Below are positions 26,000 through 40,470 of a DNA stretch of 64,000 nt, in pieces (the first letter of the stretch is position 1; every line of letters begins with the position of its first letter). The stretch covers positions 4,588,001 to 4,652,000 of the forward strand of contig JBBPUQ010000005.1 in NCBI GenBank assembly GCA_038501195.1. The letters are read 5' to 3'. A model generated the notes under the pieces. That model did not search any database. It had not been told where the DNA came from and was given only the letters and a program-made list of their open reading frames with translations. Made by a program: the position numbers and the translations under genes. The DNA comes from Nemania diffusa. Its lineage: Eukaryota > Ascomycota > Sordariomycetes > Xylariales > Xylariaceae.

Positions 26000-28900
26000 T
26001 TTTTTATTTTAAAAAGCTATTTAAAACTTTAATTAATAAACTATTAATTAATTATTATTAATTTTAGTATATATATTATTAATACTTTAAAAATAATATT
26101 ATTTTTATTAAAGCAAGTTTTTATTAGTTTTTTATATACTTTATTATGTTTTAAACTTTGTAAATTTAATAGTTATATTATATTATTACAAAAGTATAAA
26201 TTTAATTTAACTAGTTGTAACTTTTGTTTAAAAATACAACAAATATAATATAAGTTTAATAATATATTTTTATATTTTAGCTTTAATATAAATATAATAA
26301 ATTACTTTTTTAATTAATTATATATAATATAAAAATATAAAAATATTTTATTTTTATTTTTTTTATTTTATAAACTATTTTATATATTTTTAATAGCAAA
26401 TATATTTAAAAAATTTCTTTTTAAAAATATTTTAAAAAATATTTTTTTATTATTTAAACTTTTTATTAAATTTAAATTATATGCTAGCTTATTTAATTAA
26501 TAACTGTTAAAAACAATAAGTATTAATTTTAAAATTATTAAAATATTTAACAAGTTTAAATTAAACTAATATATAATTAAGTTTTTAAATAAAAAAACTA
26601 AAAAGTAAAAACAAATTTATAAAACTTTTAATAATTATATTGTTAAACTAAGTATAAGTTTTAAATATATTAACTTAAAACTTAAAAATTTTATAATAAT
26701 ATAAAACAAATAAAAATTAAATAACAATAAATAATACTGTTATTAAAAAATACAAAATAGTAAAAAACTTGAAAAAAATAAACAAAGCTGTTAAATAACT
26801 TTGTTTAAAATATATAAAAGTAATTTTAAAAGTTTTTTAAAAAACTTACTTTTATTTTTTTATAAAAGTTATAACAATTTTAACTTAAATAATTTAAATA
26901 AATTAAACAGTAATATTAACAAACTATGTTAATATTATTTACTAAATTTATTAAGTTTTTATAGTTTTAAAAAATATAATTAATATATTATTTTTATAAA
27001 TTAAGCATTTATTTTCTTTAATAGTAACAATTGCTTTAAATATAAAAAAGTAAAAATATTTAATTTTGTTTACAATAATTTTAATAATATAAAAACAATA
27101 ATTAAAAATAAAAATGTTATTTTTATAAATGTTTTTTTATTTATAAATAAATTAGCTTTATTTTTTAAAAATAAAAAAACTAAATATGTTAATAAAAAAC
27201 AATTATTTTTTTTATTTTAAATTTTATTAATAAAGCTAGTTATACTTTAATAAAATATAAAATTAAACTTTATAATATATATTAAATATTAAAGCTAAAA
27301 CTTAAACAAAGTTTTAAAAAAAATAAAAAAATATTTGTTTTAAACTTTAATATTGTTATAAAACAATTTGAAAAAAATTGTTTAATATTGTATAATATAT
27401 ATTGCAATAAATATGCTTTATTATAATTTATATAAAAAAAGGTTTATTGTATAAAAATTATAAAAACTTTGAAAAAAAAACAATATTAACATTTATAAAA
27501 TAATAATATAAATTTATAACAAGATTTATTTAAATATTAAACAATTTTTTAAAGCTTTTAAATATAACAAAATAATAAAAAAATATATATTTAAAATTAA
27601 AAAAGTTAAAAATAATATATAAAATTTAATTAAAAAAGTTATTAAAAAAAATATATATTATATTTAAATTTTTTTTATATTAGTTTTATATTATTATTAT
27701 AACAATTTAGTTATTTAATATAAAACAATAAATTATTTTATTTTTAATAATTTTTATATAATAGTTTTTATAATTGTTTTAATAATCGCTTAAAAAACAA
27801 ATATAAAAACTGTTTATATAATAACTATTAATAAAATTACAATTATTAATATAATAATAATTAAAACTAGTATAGTTTTAATTATAATTATAACTATAAT
27901 TATAATTATAATTATAATTATAATTATAATTATAATTGTAATAAAAATTATAACTATAATTATAATTATAAATAATTTAATTGTAGCAATAATTAAAACA
28001 GAAAAAACAACAGCTATAACAAATATAATATAAAAAATAACTGCAGTAATAAATAAAAAAATAAAACGTATAAAATATACTTTGTATAAAATAATAAAGT
28101 TTAATTTATTAATTATTATTTTTTAAATAATAAATAAAATAACAAAATATTTAAAATATTATATTAGTTAAATTTAAATTTTATATATTATAAATGTTTA
28201 TAAAGATTTAAATTTTTTAATAAAAAAACATAATATTTATATAAATGTTAGTTTAAAATAATATTAGAAAAGTTTAAAATTATTTTATTATTTAATTTAA
28301 AAAAAAAAACTTGTAAATATTATAAACTTATATTATTTTTATATAATAAATTGTTTAACTATTTTAAACATTATAAATTAATTAAAAAAAACTAATTAAA
28401 TATATTATAAACTTTTTTAATTTAATTTAAATAAAAACAAATAAAAAAAGTTAAAGTAAAATAAACTTTTTATAAATAATATTTAAAAAAACAATATATA
28501 TATTAATTAATAAATTAAATATAAACTTTAAAATTAAAAAAGCTTTAATATTTAATTTATAAAAACAATTATTATATTTATAATATATATATTTTTAATT
28601 TAAAACTAAAACAAAACTTAATTAAAAAATAATAAATATTTATATTAACTTAAAAAGTAAAAAAATATATATTAAACAATTTTTTTTAAATAAACTAAAA
28701 TATATAATTAAAAAATAAACTAATTATATTAAAAATATTAACAGTTTAATAAAACTTTTAAAATAAACTAAGTTTATATATTATATTTAAAAAATTAATA
28801 ATTAAAAAAAGTTAAAAATATTTAAATTTTATAAAAAAAAATAAATTATAAATAAATTAAAACTTAACTTATTATTAAAAAAAAAAAAATTTATTTTTTT

Positions 28901-29429
28901 ATAAAACAAATATTAATTATAATATTTATATAATTTTATTTTTTATAAAATAAAGTTTTTATATTAAATTTATTTTTATAATATATATATATAAATATAT
29001 AAAAAAAATAACTAATAAAAAAAAAATTATTTTAAAAATTAAAAAGTTAATATATATTATAATTAATTATAAAATATGTTTATTATTAAAAACTTTTGTT
29101 TTTTAATATTTAAGTTTATATTTATAACTATAAACATAATAATAAATATAAAACTTTTGTAAATAATATTTATAATTAATAATATTATAAAATAAATTAT
29201 AATTGTTAAATATATTAAATTAAAATTTATATATAAAAATAAATATATAAACTATGTTTTTATAACTTTTAAAAATATATTAAAAACTTTAGTTTTTATA
29301 ACAGTTATAAAAATAGCTTTTATAAATAATAAAATAAACTATAAAAATTTAAACTATATTAAATAAAAAATTTAAAATAAACTTAGTAATTATAGCTATA
29401 ATTATTAAATTTATTTTATTTAAAAATAT
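26000..29429. other. less saturated AT region, probably the left half of the element hosting D
   Basis: Visibly richer in C and G than neighbouring parts, with more CAA/AAC and CTT triplets, but still without an open frame beyond about 60 codons. It ends at the target site of element D and would continue at 35212. No family motif is readable. I could not match it to family 1 or 2. Confidence 0.4.
27880..27971. repeat. hexanucleotide microsatellite (TATAAT)n, imperfect
   Basis: About 15 units of a 6-base period (AATTAT/TATAAT), with interruptions that keep C or G (TATAAC, ATTGTAAT). The residual C/G sites suggest the array was once a less AT-rich tract whose CpA/TpG sites were converted. Confidence 0.7.
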
Positions 29430-29737
29430 TATTAAACTAATAATTTAATAAAACTTATATATATATATTAAATATATATAACTAAGATTTAAACCAAACT
29501 TTTTATTAAATAACTAAATAAATAAAAAATATAAAAATTAACTAAAATTTATAAAATTTATAAATTTTATATATATATATATATAAATAATTTATATATA
29601 ATTTTTTTAATTATATTTTTTTTTATAAAATATATATATAAATTAATATAAAATTTTAAAACTTAAAAATAAACTTTAACTTTTATAAATTATTTTAAAT
29701 CTTTTTATATATATATATATAAAAAGTTTTATTAATA
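29430..29737 (+). repeat. LTR of element D (left)
   Basis: 308 bp. It begins TATTAAACTAATAATTTAAT, the reverse complement of the family LTR end, and ends AAGTTTTATTAATA. Immediately inside lies TTAATTAATAATTATTAAAT, the position of a primer-binding site if D reads on the plus strand. Confidence 0.88.
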
Positions 29738-30421
29738 TTAATTAATAATTATTAAATATAATTATAAATTAATAAAATAAAAAAATAAAATTAATGTTAT
29801 TTATTAAAAATAACTTTTATATTTAATTTTTAAACTTTTTATATAATAAAAAAAAAAATATAATAATTTTTATTATAAAAATAAAAAATATGTCAATTTA
29901 AATTATTATATAAATAAAAACTTAATATATTATAATAATAAAATATTATATAATATATTAATTTTATTTTTATATAATTAAATAATTAAATAATAAATAA
30001 AGTTATAAAAAGTTTTATTATTATAATAATAGCAAAATTATTTTAAATAGTTATATTTATATTAAAACATATATTTTTTACTATTTTAAACTATAAGAAT
30101 TTTAGCAATAAATTTATATATAAAAATATAAATAAAAAAAGTACTATTTTATTTAAAGTTTAAAAAAAAAAATTTAATTTAAAATAATAAAATATTATAA
30201 TTAATTTAAATAAATTATTTTAAAAAATATATATAATTATATATATAGTTTAATATTTATTAAACTATATATAATTAAAAATTAAAAATAATTATTTTAT
30301 ATAATTAATTAAAATAAATTTTAATAGTTAAATTATATATTAATTTTTTTATATTAATTATTTATTTAAAATAAAACTATTTATTATATTTTAATAAAAA
30401 GTAAATATTTAATTTTAAAAA

Positions 30422-30619
30422 TTGTTTTTAAATAAAAAATTTATAAAATTAGTTATTTTATATAAAAAAAAAAAAATATATATTTATTATATAAACAATT
30501 TTAGCTTTATTATTTATATTAACAAATATATTAAAACTTTTAAATATATAAATAAATTATTTAATATTATAACTAATTATATTAAAGCTAATAATATTAA
30601 TATATATTATAATATTTAG
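30422..30619 (+). pseudogene. residual open stretch in element D, possible gag-like remnant
   Basis: 65 codons without a stop, very rich in Ile, Asn, Tyr and Lys. The equivalent place in the less mutated element B (about 53465-53590, minus strand) reads in the same frame as a Ser/Thr-richer peptide containing SSYINKLFNIITSYIK. D and B therefore differ here mainly by Ser-to-Asn type changes, as RIP would produce. This supports the coding direction of the family. About 1 kb from the presumed 5' LTR is the gag position, but no domain is recognisable. It is not a functional gene. Confidence 0.35.
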
Positions 30620-33600
30620 TATTAATAATTAAATATTTTTTTTTTTTATATAAATAAAAATTTAAAAATTTATATTTATTTTTCAAATTTTTACTATATA
30701 TTTTATATTTTTTTTATATATAAAAATCAATTATATAAACTTTTTTTTATTTAAATTATTTATAATAATTTAATTAAAATAATTTAATTTATTATATTTA
30801 TTAAAATATAATAATTTAATTAAAACTATAATAATAAATTATATAATATATTATATAATAAAGTTTAAATTTTTATTTTAATATATTATTAATTTAAAAT
30901 TATTAAAAAATAATATTATATACTATTTTTTTTTATATTAAAAAAAAAAAACTAAATAATATTATTTTAATTATATTAATTTAATATATAAATAAAATAA
31001 AATTTATATAATATTTAATAATTATTTTAATATAATAATTAATTATAATTAATATTAAATTAATTAAATTATTATTATTTTTATATAAATAAAATAAAAT
31101 AATTTAATAAAAATAATATTAAAAATATTAAAAACTATAATTAATAAATTTTAATTTATATAATATATTTTAAAATTTAATTATTATAAAAAAACATTAT
31201 TTTATATAATAATTATATAAATATATTTTAATATATTTAAATTTAAATTTATTTTAATTAATTAAAAATCTATATATAAAGTTTTATTTTTTAATTTATA
31301 GTTAATATTTTAAGTTTTTTTTAATTAAAAAATAAATTATTATTATATAATAAATATTTATTTTATTAATAAATAATATAATATTAAATATTTAAAATAA
31401 TTATATAGTTATAGTTTTAAAAAAAAATTTTATTAAAAATTATAATAATTATATAATAAAAATAATAAAAATAATAAAAAATATTTTATTTATAAAAAAC
31501 TTAATTATTAATTTATTAATTATAACTAATAAAAAAAATCGAAAATAAAAAAGTAATATTTTATTATATATAATATTTTAAAACAAAAAACTTTATTATA
31601 TAAAAAATATAATATATTTATATTAAATTATAAAAGTAATAAAAATTTTTTATATAATAATAACTTCAATAATAATTTAAATTTTAAAACTAAAAATAAA
31701 ATAGTTTAATTTTTAATAAATTTAATATATTTTTATTATATAATAAAAAAAATATATATATTTAAAATTAAATATTATTATTAAATAATTTTTATATATA
31801 TAATTAATATAATATAAAATATTAAAATATTTTATAAAATATTAATATAATAAAGATTTTAATTATTAAAAAAACTTTTTTATATAAATAAATTAAACTT
31901 TAAATAATATAATAATTTAATTTAATAATATTAAAAGTTTTAAAACTATAAATATTATAATAATTTTAATATTAATTAAATCAATCGAATTTTATATTTT
32001 AAATATATCGATTTTATTTTTATTATTATTATAAAATATAAATTAATTATATATTTATTTTAATAATATATAAAATATAATTATATAATAAAATAATATA
32101 ATAATATTAATTATATAAAAATAAAAATATTTATTTTTTAATATTAATTAATTAAAAACTATAAATTATTTTATAAAATAAAAAATTTAAAAATTATATT
32201 ATTAATTTAAATATTTTTATATAAAAAATTTATAAAATTATTATAAAAAACTAAATATAATAATATTAATATTTTAATATTTTCAAAAATTAAAAAATTG
32301 TGTTATTATTATTAATTATATAATTAAACTTTAAAAAAATTTAAATTTTTATTAAAAAATAAATATAATTTTAATTATAAAATTATTATTAATATTATAT
32401 CAATTAATAAATAATTAATTTTATATATAATTAATATAAATATTTTATTTTAAACAATTAAATTTTTAAAATTTTTAAATATATATAATATTTAAAATAT
32501 ATTATATTAATATTAAATTTTAATTTATTAAAAACTATTTAATTATATTATATATAATTTTAATATAAATTCTTTGTTTAAAAAATTATATAATAATATA
32601 TAATTAATTAAAACTTTATATAAAAAAATATTTATTAAAATATATTAAATTATTAAAAAAATCAAATAAATATATATATAATTTTATTATATATTTAATA
32701 TTTTATATAAAAAAATTAATTATTATATAAATAAAAAAATAATATTATAAATAATTATAAAAGTTTTAAATAATATAATTAAATTAAATAGTTTTATATT
32801 TATTTTATTAATTTTTAAAATTTATTTTAAAATTAATAACGATTTATTTTTTTTGTTAAAAATTATTTAAAAAATAAAACTTATATAAAAAACTATAAAA
32901 ATATTAAAAAATATTTATATAAAAATTAATATTAATTAAATTATATAAATTAAAAATAAATTAATATTATTATATAAAATATTTTTTTTATTTTTTTAAA
33001 ATAAAATTATAATATAAAAAAAATATAAAAATTAAATAAAACTATATAAAATTTTTATAATTAAAAATTATAATATTATAATTAATATAATAAATAAATT
33101 AATTAAATTTTATTATATATAAATTAAATTATATTATTAATAAAAAGTTATATTTAATTGATTATATAAAAAAAATAATTTTTTATATAATTTTTTTTAA
33201 ATTATTAAATATTTATAACTTTAATATAAAAACAAATTAAAAAAGTTATTTATATTTATTAACAATTAATATTTTATATTAAAAAAAATTATATAATTAA
33301 AATAAAATAATATAAATATTATATTTAATATATTTTTTAAATAATTAAATATAATTAAAATAAATATATTAATAATTTAAAATATATTTTAATTTATATA
33401 ATATAATTTAAATTAATATAATTAAATAAAAATTTTTAAAACTAAATTTATATAAAAAATTAAAAATAAAATAATTAAATTATATAAAAAATATACATTA
33501 ATTATATAAAGTTATAGAAATAATAATAATTTAATATATAAATTAATAATTTATTATAATTTTAAATCTATTATTAATTTAAAACTATAATATATATATA

Positions 33601-34903
33601 AAATTATAAAATATTTTTTAAATATATATATAGTTATATAATAAATTAAATTGAAAAATTTATATTTATTTATTCAAAAAATTAAAAAATAAATATTTAA
33701 TAAATATTATATTTTAAATTATATAACTATTATATAAATTAATTAAATTAAAATTATATTTATATAAAATTTATTATAAATATTATTATTAAAGATTAAA
33801 TATAAAAATATTTATATATAATTTATATTTATTATATATTAAAAAAAAACTTAATAAATTTATAATTATAAAATTTTAAATAAATAATATTTTTAACATT
33901 ATAGTTAAAAACTTTTTATATAAAAAAAAAATTAAATTATTTTTTTATATAAAACTAAAAATAAAATTAACATTTAAATATTTTATTAAATTTAATAAAA
34001 ATAAAATTTAAATAAATAAATAAATTTTTTTTTTTATTTAATAAAAATAAATTAAATAATTATATATTATTAATTTTTATATAAAAAAATAATTTTTATA
34101 ATATATTATTTAATAAATTTAAAAAATATATATTATATTTATATATTAATTAAAAATATTATATAATTTATTAATTATTATATAAATTTAAAAATTATTA
34201 AAAAAAAATATTAAAATATTAAATATATAAATATAATAACAAATTAATAATATATAATAAAAACTATATTATATATTTTTAAATTTTAATTATATAAAAA
34301 TTTTTATTTTTATTAATAAAATATTTATAAATAATAAAAATTTAAGTTTTTAAATTAAATTTATAATTATATTAATTAATAAAAACTATATAAAAAATAC
34401 TTTTATAATTAAAAAAAATATTATTTATTAAAATTTAATTAAATATAAATAAATTATATATAATATATTAATAAATAAATTATATAATATAATTAATAAA
34501 TTTAATTATATTATTATATTTAATATAATTTTTTAAAAAATTATTTATATAATAAAATAATTAACTATATTATTAGTTATATATATTAATTTTAAATCTT
34601 TATATAAATATTTAATTAAATTAAAAATTATATAAAAAAAACAATTTATAATTAATATTATATTATTTTAAAAAATATATAAAAATTATAAAATTATAAA
34701 AATATTTTAAATCGATAATAAAAATAACTTAATAAATATTTATATAAAAAAAACATTTAATTAAATATTAAAAAAATTAATTAATATAAATAAATTAATT
34801 ATATAAATAAAAGTATATATAAATTAATTAAACAATAAAAAAAATAATAAAAAATTAATTAATATTAAAACAAAAATTATTATATAAAAAAAAAAAGTTT
34901 TAA

Positions 34904-35211
34904 TATTAAACTAATAATTTAATAAAATTTATATATATATATTAACTATATATAACTAAAATTTAAACTAAAATTTTTATTAAATAATTAAATAAATAAA
35001 AAATATAAAAATTTATTAAAATTTATAAAATTTAAAAATTTTATATATATATATATATAAATAATTTATATATAATTTTTTTAATTATATTTTTTTTTAT
35101 AAAATATATATATAAATTAATATAAAACTTTAAAACTTAAAAATAAATTTTAATTTTTATAAATTATTTTAAATCTTTTTATATATATATATATAAAAAG
35201 TTTTATTAATA
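34904..35211 (+). repeat. LTR of element D (right)
   Basis: 308 bp, nearly identical to the left LTR, with differences that are mostly transitions (for example ACTAAGATTT against ACTAAAATTT). Just before it, TATAAAAAAAAAAAGTTTTAA is the candidate polypurine tract. Confidence 0.88.
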
Positions 35212-38200
35212 AATATATTAATATTAAATAAAATTATAAACTTTATAATAGTTAATTTTATTATGTTTATTTTAAATATATTTTTATTAAATATTATAAA
35301 AATAATTATTAATAATATAAATAATATTAAAATAAATTTAAAACTAGTTTTAATATATAGTTTATTTTAAAAATTAAATAATTTATAAATTTATTAAAAA
35401 ATATTATATTATTTAATATATATATTTATATAAAACAAATTAACTTAATTAAAAAACTTTAAAAAGTTATAAAATTATTTAATATTTAAAAAAATAAAAG
35501 CATTATAAATATTTTTATAAACTAATAACTTAAAATATTTTTAATTAAAAAATAACAAAATTAAAATATTAATATAAATAGCTATATTTATTTATTAAAC
35601 AAAAAAAATATAAATATTTTAAATAAATATTATAATAATTTATATAATAAAAACTATATAAATTAAATAAATAAATTTATATTAAATAAAAATAACTAAT
35701 TAAATAATATAATATAAAAAAAATAAATAGTTGTTAATTTTTAAAACTTTAATAAAGTTATTATATTTAATAATTATTTACTATTATTATAAATAAAAAT
35801 TATAATATTTTTAAAAAATAAATATTATATTATAATAATAAATATAATTATTTTTTTTTATTAATTTTTTATATATTTAAATTATTATAACTAGTTTATA
35901 ATTATTAGCTTAAAAAATATTAAACAATATTAAATAATAATAATAAAATTTAAAAATAGTTTTATATATATATAATAATATATAAACAATTTTTTTAAAA
36001 ATTATTAAAAATATTATAAAATATTTATAAATAATATAATAATTTATTTAAATATAGTAAATAATTATAAATAACATTTATAAAAAATATTTAAATTATT
36101 TAAAAAAAAAAAAATATTGCTATATTATTAATTAAATCTTTTATTAATTATTTATTAATAAATTTATTAAAATTTAAAATAAATATATTTAAATTAATAA
36201 ATATTAAAAATTAATTAATAGCTTTTTATAATTTTGTTTTTTTTAATAGTTTAAAACTTTTAAATAATATATTAATATATTTAAATTTTTTTAAAATATA
36301 ATTTTATATTATATTAAATTTAATAAAACTTTATAATAATAAAAAAGTTTTATTAATAATAAATTAAAAAATAAAACAATTTAAAAAAACAAACTAAATA
36401 AATAAAAAATATATATAAAAACAATTTATTATAAATTAACAAAAGTTAAAAAACAATTATTTATAACTATTTAAAATATTATTTATAAAAAAATAAACTT
36501 ATATTATTATAATTTTAAAATAAAGCTATTTATATAAAGAAATAATTTAATAAAAAAAAAGTTTAAAATAATAATTTTTTATTTAAAATTAAAATATATA
36601 TAAATATTAAAAGAAATAATTTTATTTATATAAATTTAATTAATTATATATTTTAATAAATATATTTTAAATATAAAAATAAAGTATAAACTTTTAAAGT
36701 TAAAAATAATTTATTTAATATAAATAATAAAAAAATTATATATTATTATATAATTAAATTAATAATTAATAATAATATTAATAAATTATTTTTTTATTAA
36801 AAATATAATAAATTAAACAATTTTAAAAACTATTATTATAAATTATATAAATTAACAATTAATTAATTTTTTTATATATTTATTTTCAAATAAATTATAA
36901 ATATATTATTTATTAAATTATTTAAACTATATATTTAATATATTTAATAAGTTATAAATAGTTATTAATAAATAAAACATTAATAAAAAAATCAAAAAGT
37001 TTAATAAAAATGTTATTTTTAATACTATATAAAAAAAAACTAATATAATATAATATATTTTAATAATAAAAACAGTAATAAAAAAGTTAATAATAAATAA
37101 TTTTAAAATAACTTATTAAAAAAACAATAAATATAAATAAATTTTAATAAATATAAAAAATATTTATAACAAAATTAATAAAAATATTATTATATATTTA
37201 AAATTTAATTATTTAATTAAACTATTTATTAATAGTTTTATTTATAATATATATAATATAATAAAACAATTATATATATTATATAAAATAATTAAAAAAA
37301 TATTAAAAATAATATATAATAAAAAATATTATTTTAAAAAGTAATAAATAATATAATTTTTAAAGCTATATATAATTATTAATAAAATATAGTTAATAAA
37401 TATTTTAAAATTTATAAACTAAATTAAACAAATAAATAATTATTAATAAATAATTTATAATTAATATATTTTTTATATAAATAATAATTATTAATTTTAT
37501 ATTATTTTTGTTTAAAAAAAAAACAAAAAAAACTTTTTAATAATTAAATAATATAAAATTTTATTTTTATATTTCTAATTTTATAATAATAATATTATAT
37601 TATATTATTAAATTTACTTTTTTAATTTTAAGATTTAAACAATATATTATTAAAAAATAAAATATTGTTATAATAAAACAGTTGTTATTATATAATTAAA
37701 ATATTTTAAAAAAAAATAATTTGTAATTATAATAAAAAATTTATATTAAACTTTTAATAAAAAATATAAAAATCTTTTAAAACTAAATTATTAATAATTA
37801 TTATATATTATTTTTAAATTAATAATTTATTTAAATAAAAAAACTAAATAATAAAAATTAAATTTAAATATTATAACTTTAAAAATTTTAAATTAAATTA
37901 AATAAATATTATATTTTTTTATAATAAAATTTAAATATAATTTATTTAAATATTATATAATTTATATTATATAAATAATTTTTTAATTTTAAATTATTAA
38001 AATTTTTCAAAATATTTTTTAATATTAAAAAAATTAAAAAGTTTAAAAAAACTAATTATTTTTATAACTATTTATAAAAAAATATTTAATTAATTATAAA
38101 TTTTATTTAAACTTTTATTATAAAACAATATAATTAAAAGTATTAATTTTTAAAATTTAAATTAAATAATTAAATATATTTATAATTTTATAAAAGTTAT

Positions 38201-39135
38201 TATTTATTAAATAAATTGTTTTATAAAAATTTATAACAATAGTTAAAAGTATAAATAATTATAAAAAAAATAAATAATTAAATTTATAAATTTAATTTTT
38301 TTAAAAATTTTATTATTTATTATATATTATTAATTAAATATTTATAATTTATTTTTAAAAATAATAATTTATTTAAATAAACAACTTTGTTTTTTAAACT
38401 TATAAAAATAAAATAAAACAACTTAAATATTTAAAAAAAAAAAATTTATAAAATAAAAGTTATTTTTAATTATTAATTTAATTATAAATATAATAAATTT
38501 AATTACTTTATTAAATAAAAAAAATAAAGTTATAAATATAATAAATAAAAAATAAAAAAACAATTGTAATATAATTAAAAGTTAATTAAAAAATATTAAA
38601 AATAAATTAAATTTTAATTTTTAATTTTAATAAAAAAAGCTATAATTTTAAAACAAATTAAAAATAAAAAAAAGCTAAAAAAATCAACTTTTATTAAAAC
38701 TTTTTATAAAAACTTTTAATAATAAAAAAAGTTAAAAAAAACTTTTGTTTTTAAAATATTAATATTATATTTTTTTATACTAAAGTTTATAATAATAATA
38801 ATTAATATTTTAAACAAATATATTTTAATATTAGTTAAAAACAATGTTTTTTATAAAAAAAAAACATTAAATGTTTTTATTAATAATATTACTTTTTAAA
38901 TTTTAATTATTTTAACAAATATAGCTATATTTTAATTTATATAATTATAATCGCTTTTTTTTACTTTTATTAATAATAATATATAAAAAAATCAAAAAAC
39001 AACTATAGCAAAATTAATATTTATAATTAAAAAAAGATTTATTAAAAAAAAAAATTAAAAAAAAACTTATAATATTTAATATTAACAAAAATATTAAAAA
39101 TATAATAATTAAAAACAATTAATTTTATTTATATA

Positions 39136-39330
39136 TTAATATTTAATATAATTTTATATAAAAATAAATTATTAAATAAATTTATTATTATAAAATAACT
39201 ATATAATATTTATTTTATATTTTATATATATATATTTTAAATTTAAATAAAATTATAAGTTTAAAAAAAAAAATTTTATATTTAATATAAATATTTTTTT
39301 TATTTATATTTATAAAATATTATATTAAAT
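39136..39330. repeat. candidate right LTR of the older element hosting D
   Basis: Direct copy of 25766-25985, more heavily mutated. The exact ends cannot be fixed, and no target duplication could be read. Confidence 0.4.
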
Positions 39331-40139
39331 ATTTTTAATATAAAATATAAACTTATTTTTTTATATTTTAAAACTTTTTATTTTATTAATATTTATTTTA
39401 ATATATATTATTTTTTTAAATAATAAAAAATAATAAAAATATATAATAATTATAAATATTTAATATAAAAACTATTTATAATATATATATATTTATAATT
39501 TTAATTAATTAAAGTTTTATTAATTAAAATTTTATTATAAATAAAATTTATTATAAAAAATATATTATTTATATATTATTAAATATTTATTTTAAAATTT
39601 ATAAAAATTAATTTATAAATATATTTTTAATTATATTTATAATTAAAAGTTATATTTTATTTTAAACAAAAAAAGTTTTTAACCTTTTTTATTTTTTTTA
39701 ATATATTAATAGTTTTTATATTAATATTATATTAAAAAAATATATATAAAAATTAAATTATAAAATATTTGCTTTTTTTATTATATAAACAATTTTTCTT
39801 TTTTTTAAAAATATTTATTACATTTTTAATTATTTATTAATAATTTAAAAATTAATATTAATTATATATATAATTAAAATATTTTTTTTTATTTTAATTT
39901 TTTTTAATTTTTTATTTAATTAAAACTTTATATTTTTTTAATTAAAACTTTATAAATATATAATATAATTATAATTTTTTAATTTTTTAATAATAATTAT
40001 AATATTATATATTTAATTTATATAATTAAACAAAATTAAAAAAAATATTAATTTATTTATTAAAAAAAACAAATACTTTTTTTAATATAATTAATTTAAT
40101 AAAATTATTTTATAATATATTTTTATTATATATAAAAAT

Positions 40140-40470
40140 ATAATTAAATTTAATAAATAAAATTAAATTAATATAATTAAAACAATTTTAAAAAATATAT
40201 TAAAATAAAACTTATTAAATATTTTAATTACTTTAGCTTTTTAATTTTTAAGTTTTATATATATATATATACTTTTAATAAATATTAAAATCAAGCTTAA
40301 TATTTTATATTTAAGCTTCGATTTTATAATCGCTTTTATTTGCTTGTAATAATAAATGCTTGCAATAAATAGTAATTCTAACAAATAATATTATAAATAG
40401 TAGAAAAGTTTTTATAAAAGCTTTTTTTCAGGTTTTTTTATTAAATAAGCTTACTTAAGTAAATTTTATA
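40140..40470. repeat. dispersed repeat family 3, copy 2 (less mutated)
   Basis: Same order of landmarks as 14990-15300, but retaining C and G: AATCAAGCTTAA, AAGCTTCGATTTTATAATCG, TTTGCTTG.AATAATAAATG. It lies towards the edge of the block. The retained sites would be the better starting point for classifying this family. Confidence 0.55.

Larger units (their letters stand above)
29430..35211 (+). mobile_element. LTR retrotransposon family 1, element D (inverted relative to A, B, C)
   Basis: It has complete 308-bp LTRs at 29430-29737 and 34904-35211 and an exact target duplication, AATAT, at 29425-29429 and 35212-35216. Its internal sequence is the reverse complement of the order seen in B and C. 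The element is heavily mutated; the only open stretch above 60 codons is at 30422-30619. Length is 5782 bp against 5910 for B. The plus strand is inferred from the polypurine-like tract and from the frame shared with B (see the entry at 30422), not from a recognised protein domain. Confidence 0.88.

Noticed and set aside
30422..30619. YINN in the open stretch of element D as a mutated YVDD reverse transcriptase motif
   Set aside because: In the less mutated element B the same place reads INSF.. in the same frame, not a mutated YVDD, and the position about 1 kb from the presumed 5' LTR does not suit a polymerase.
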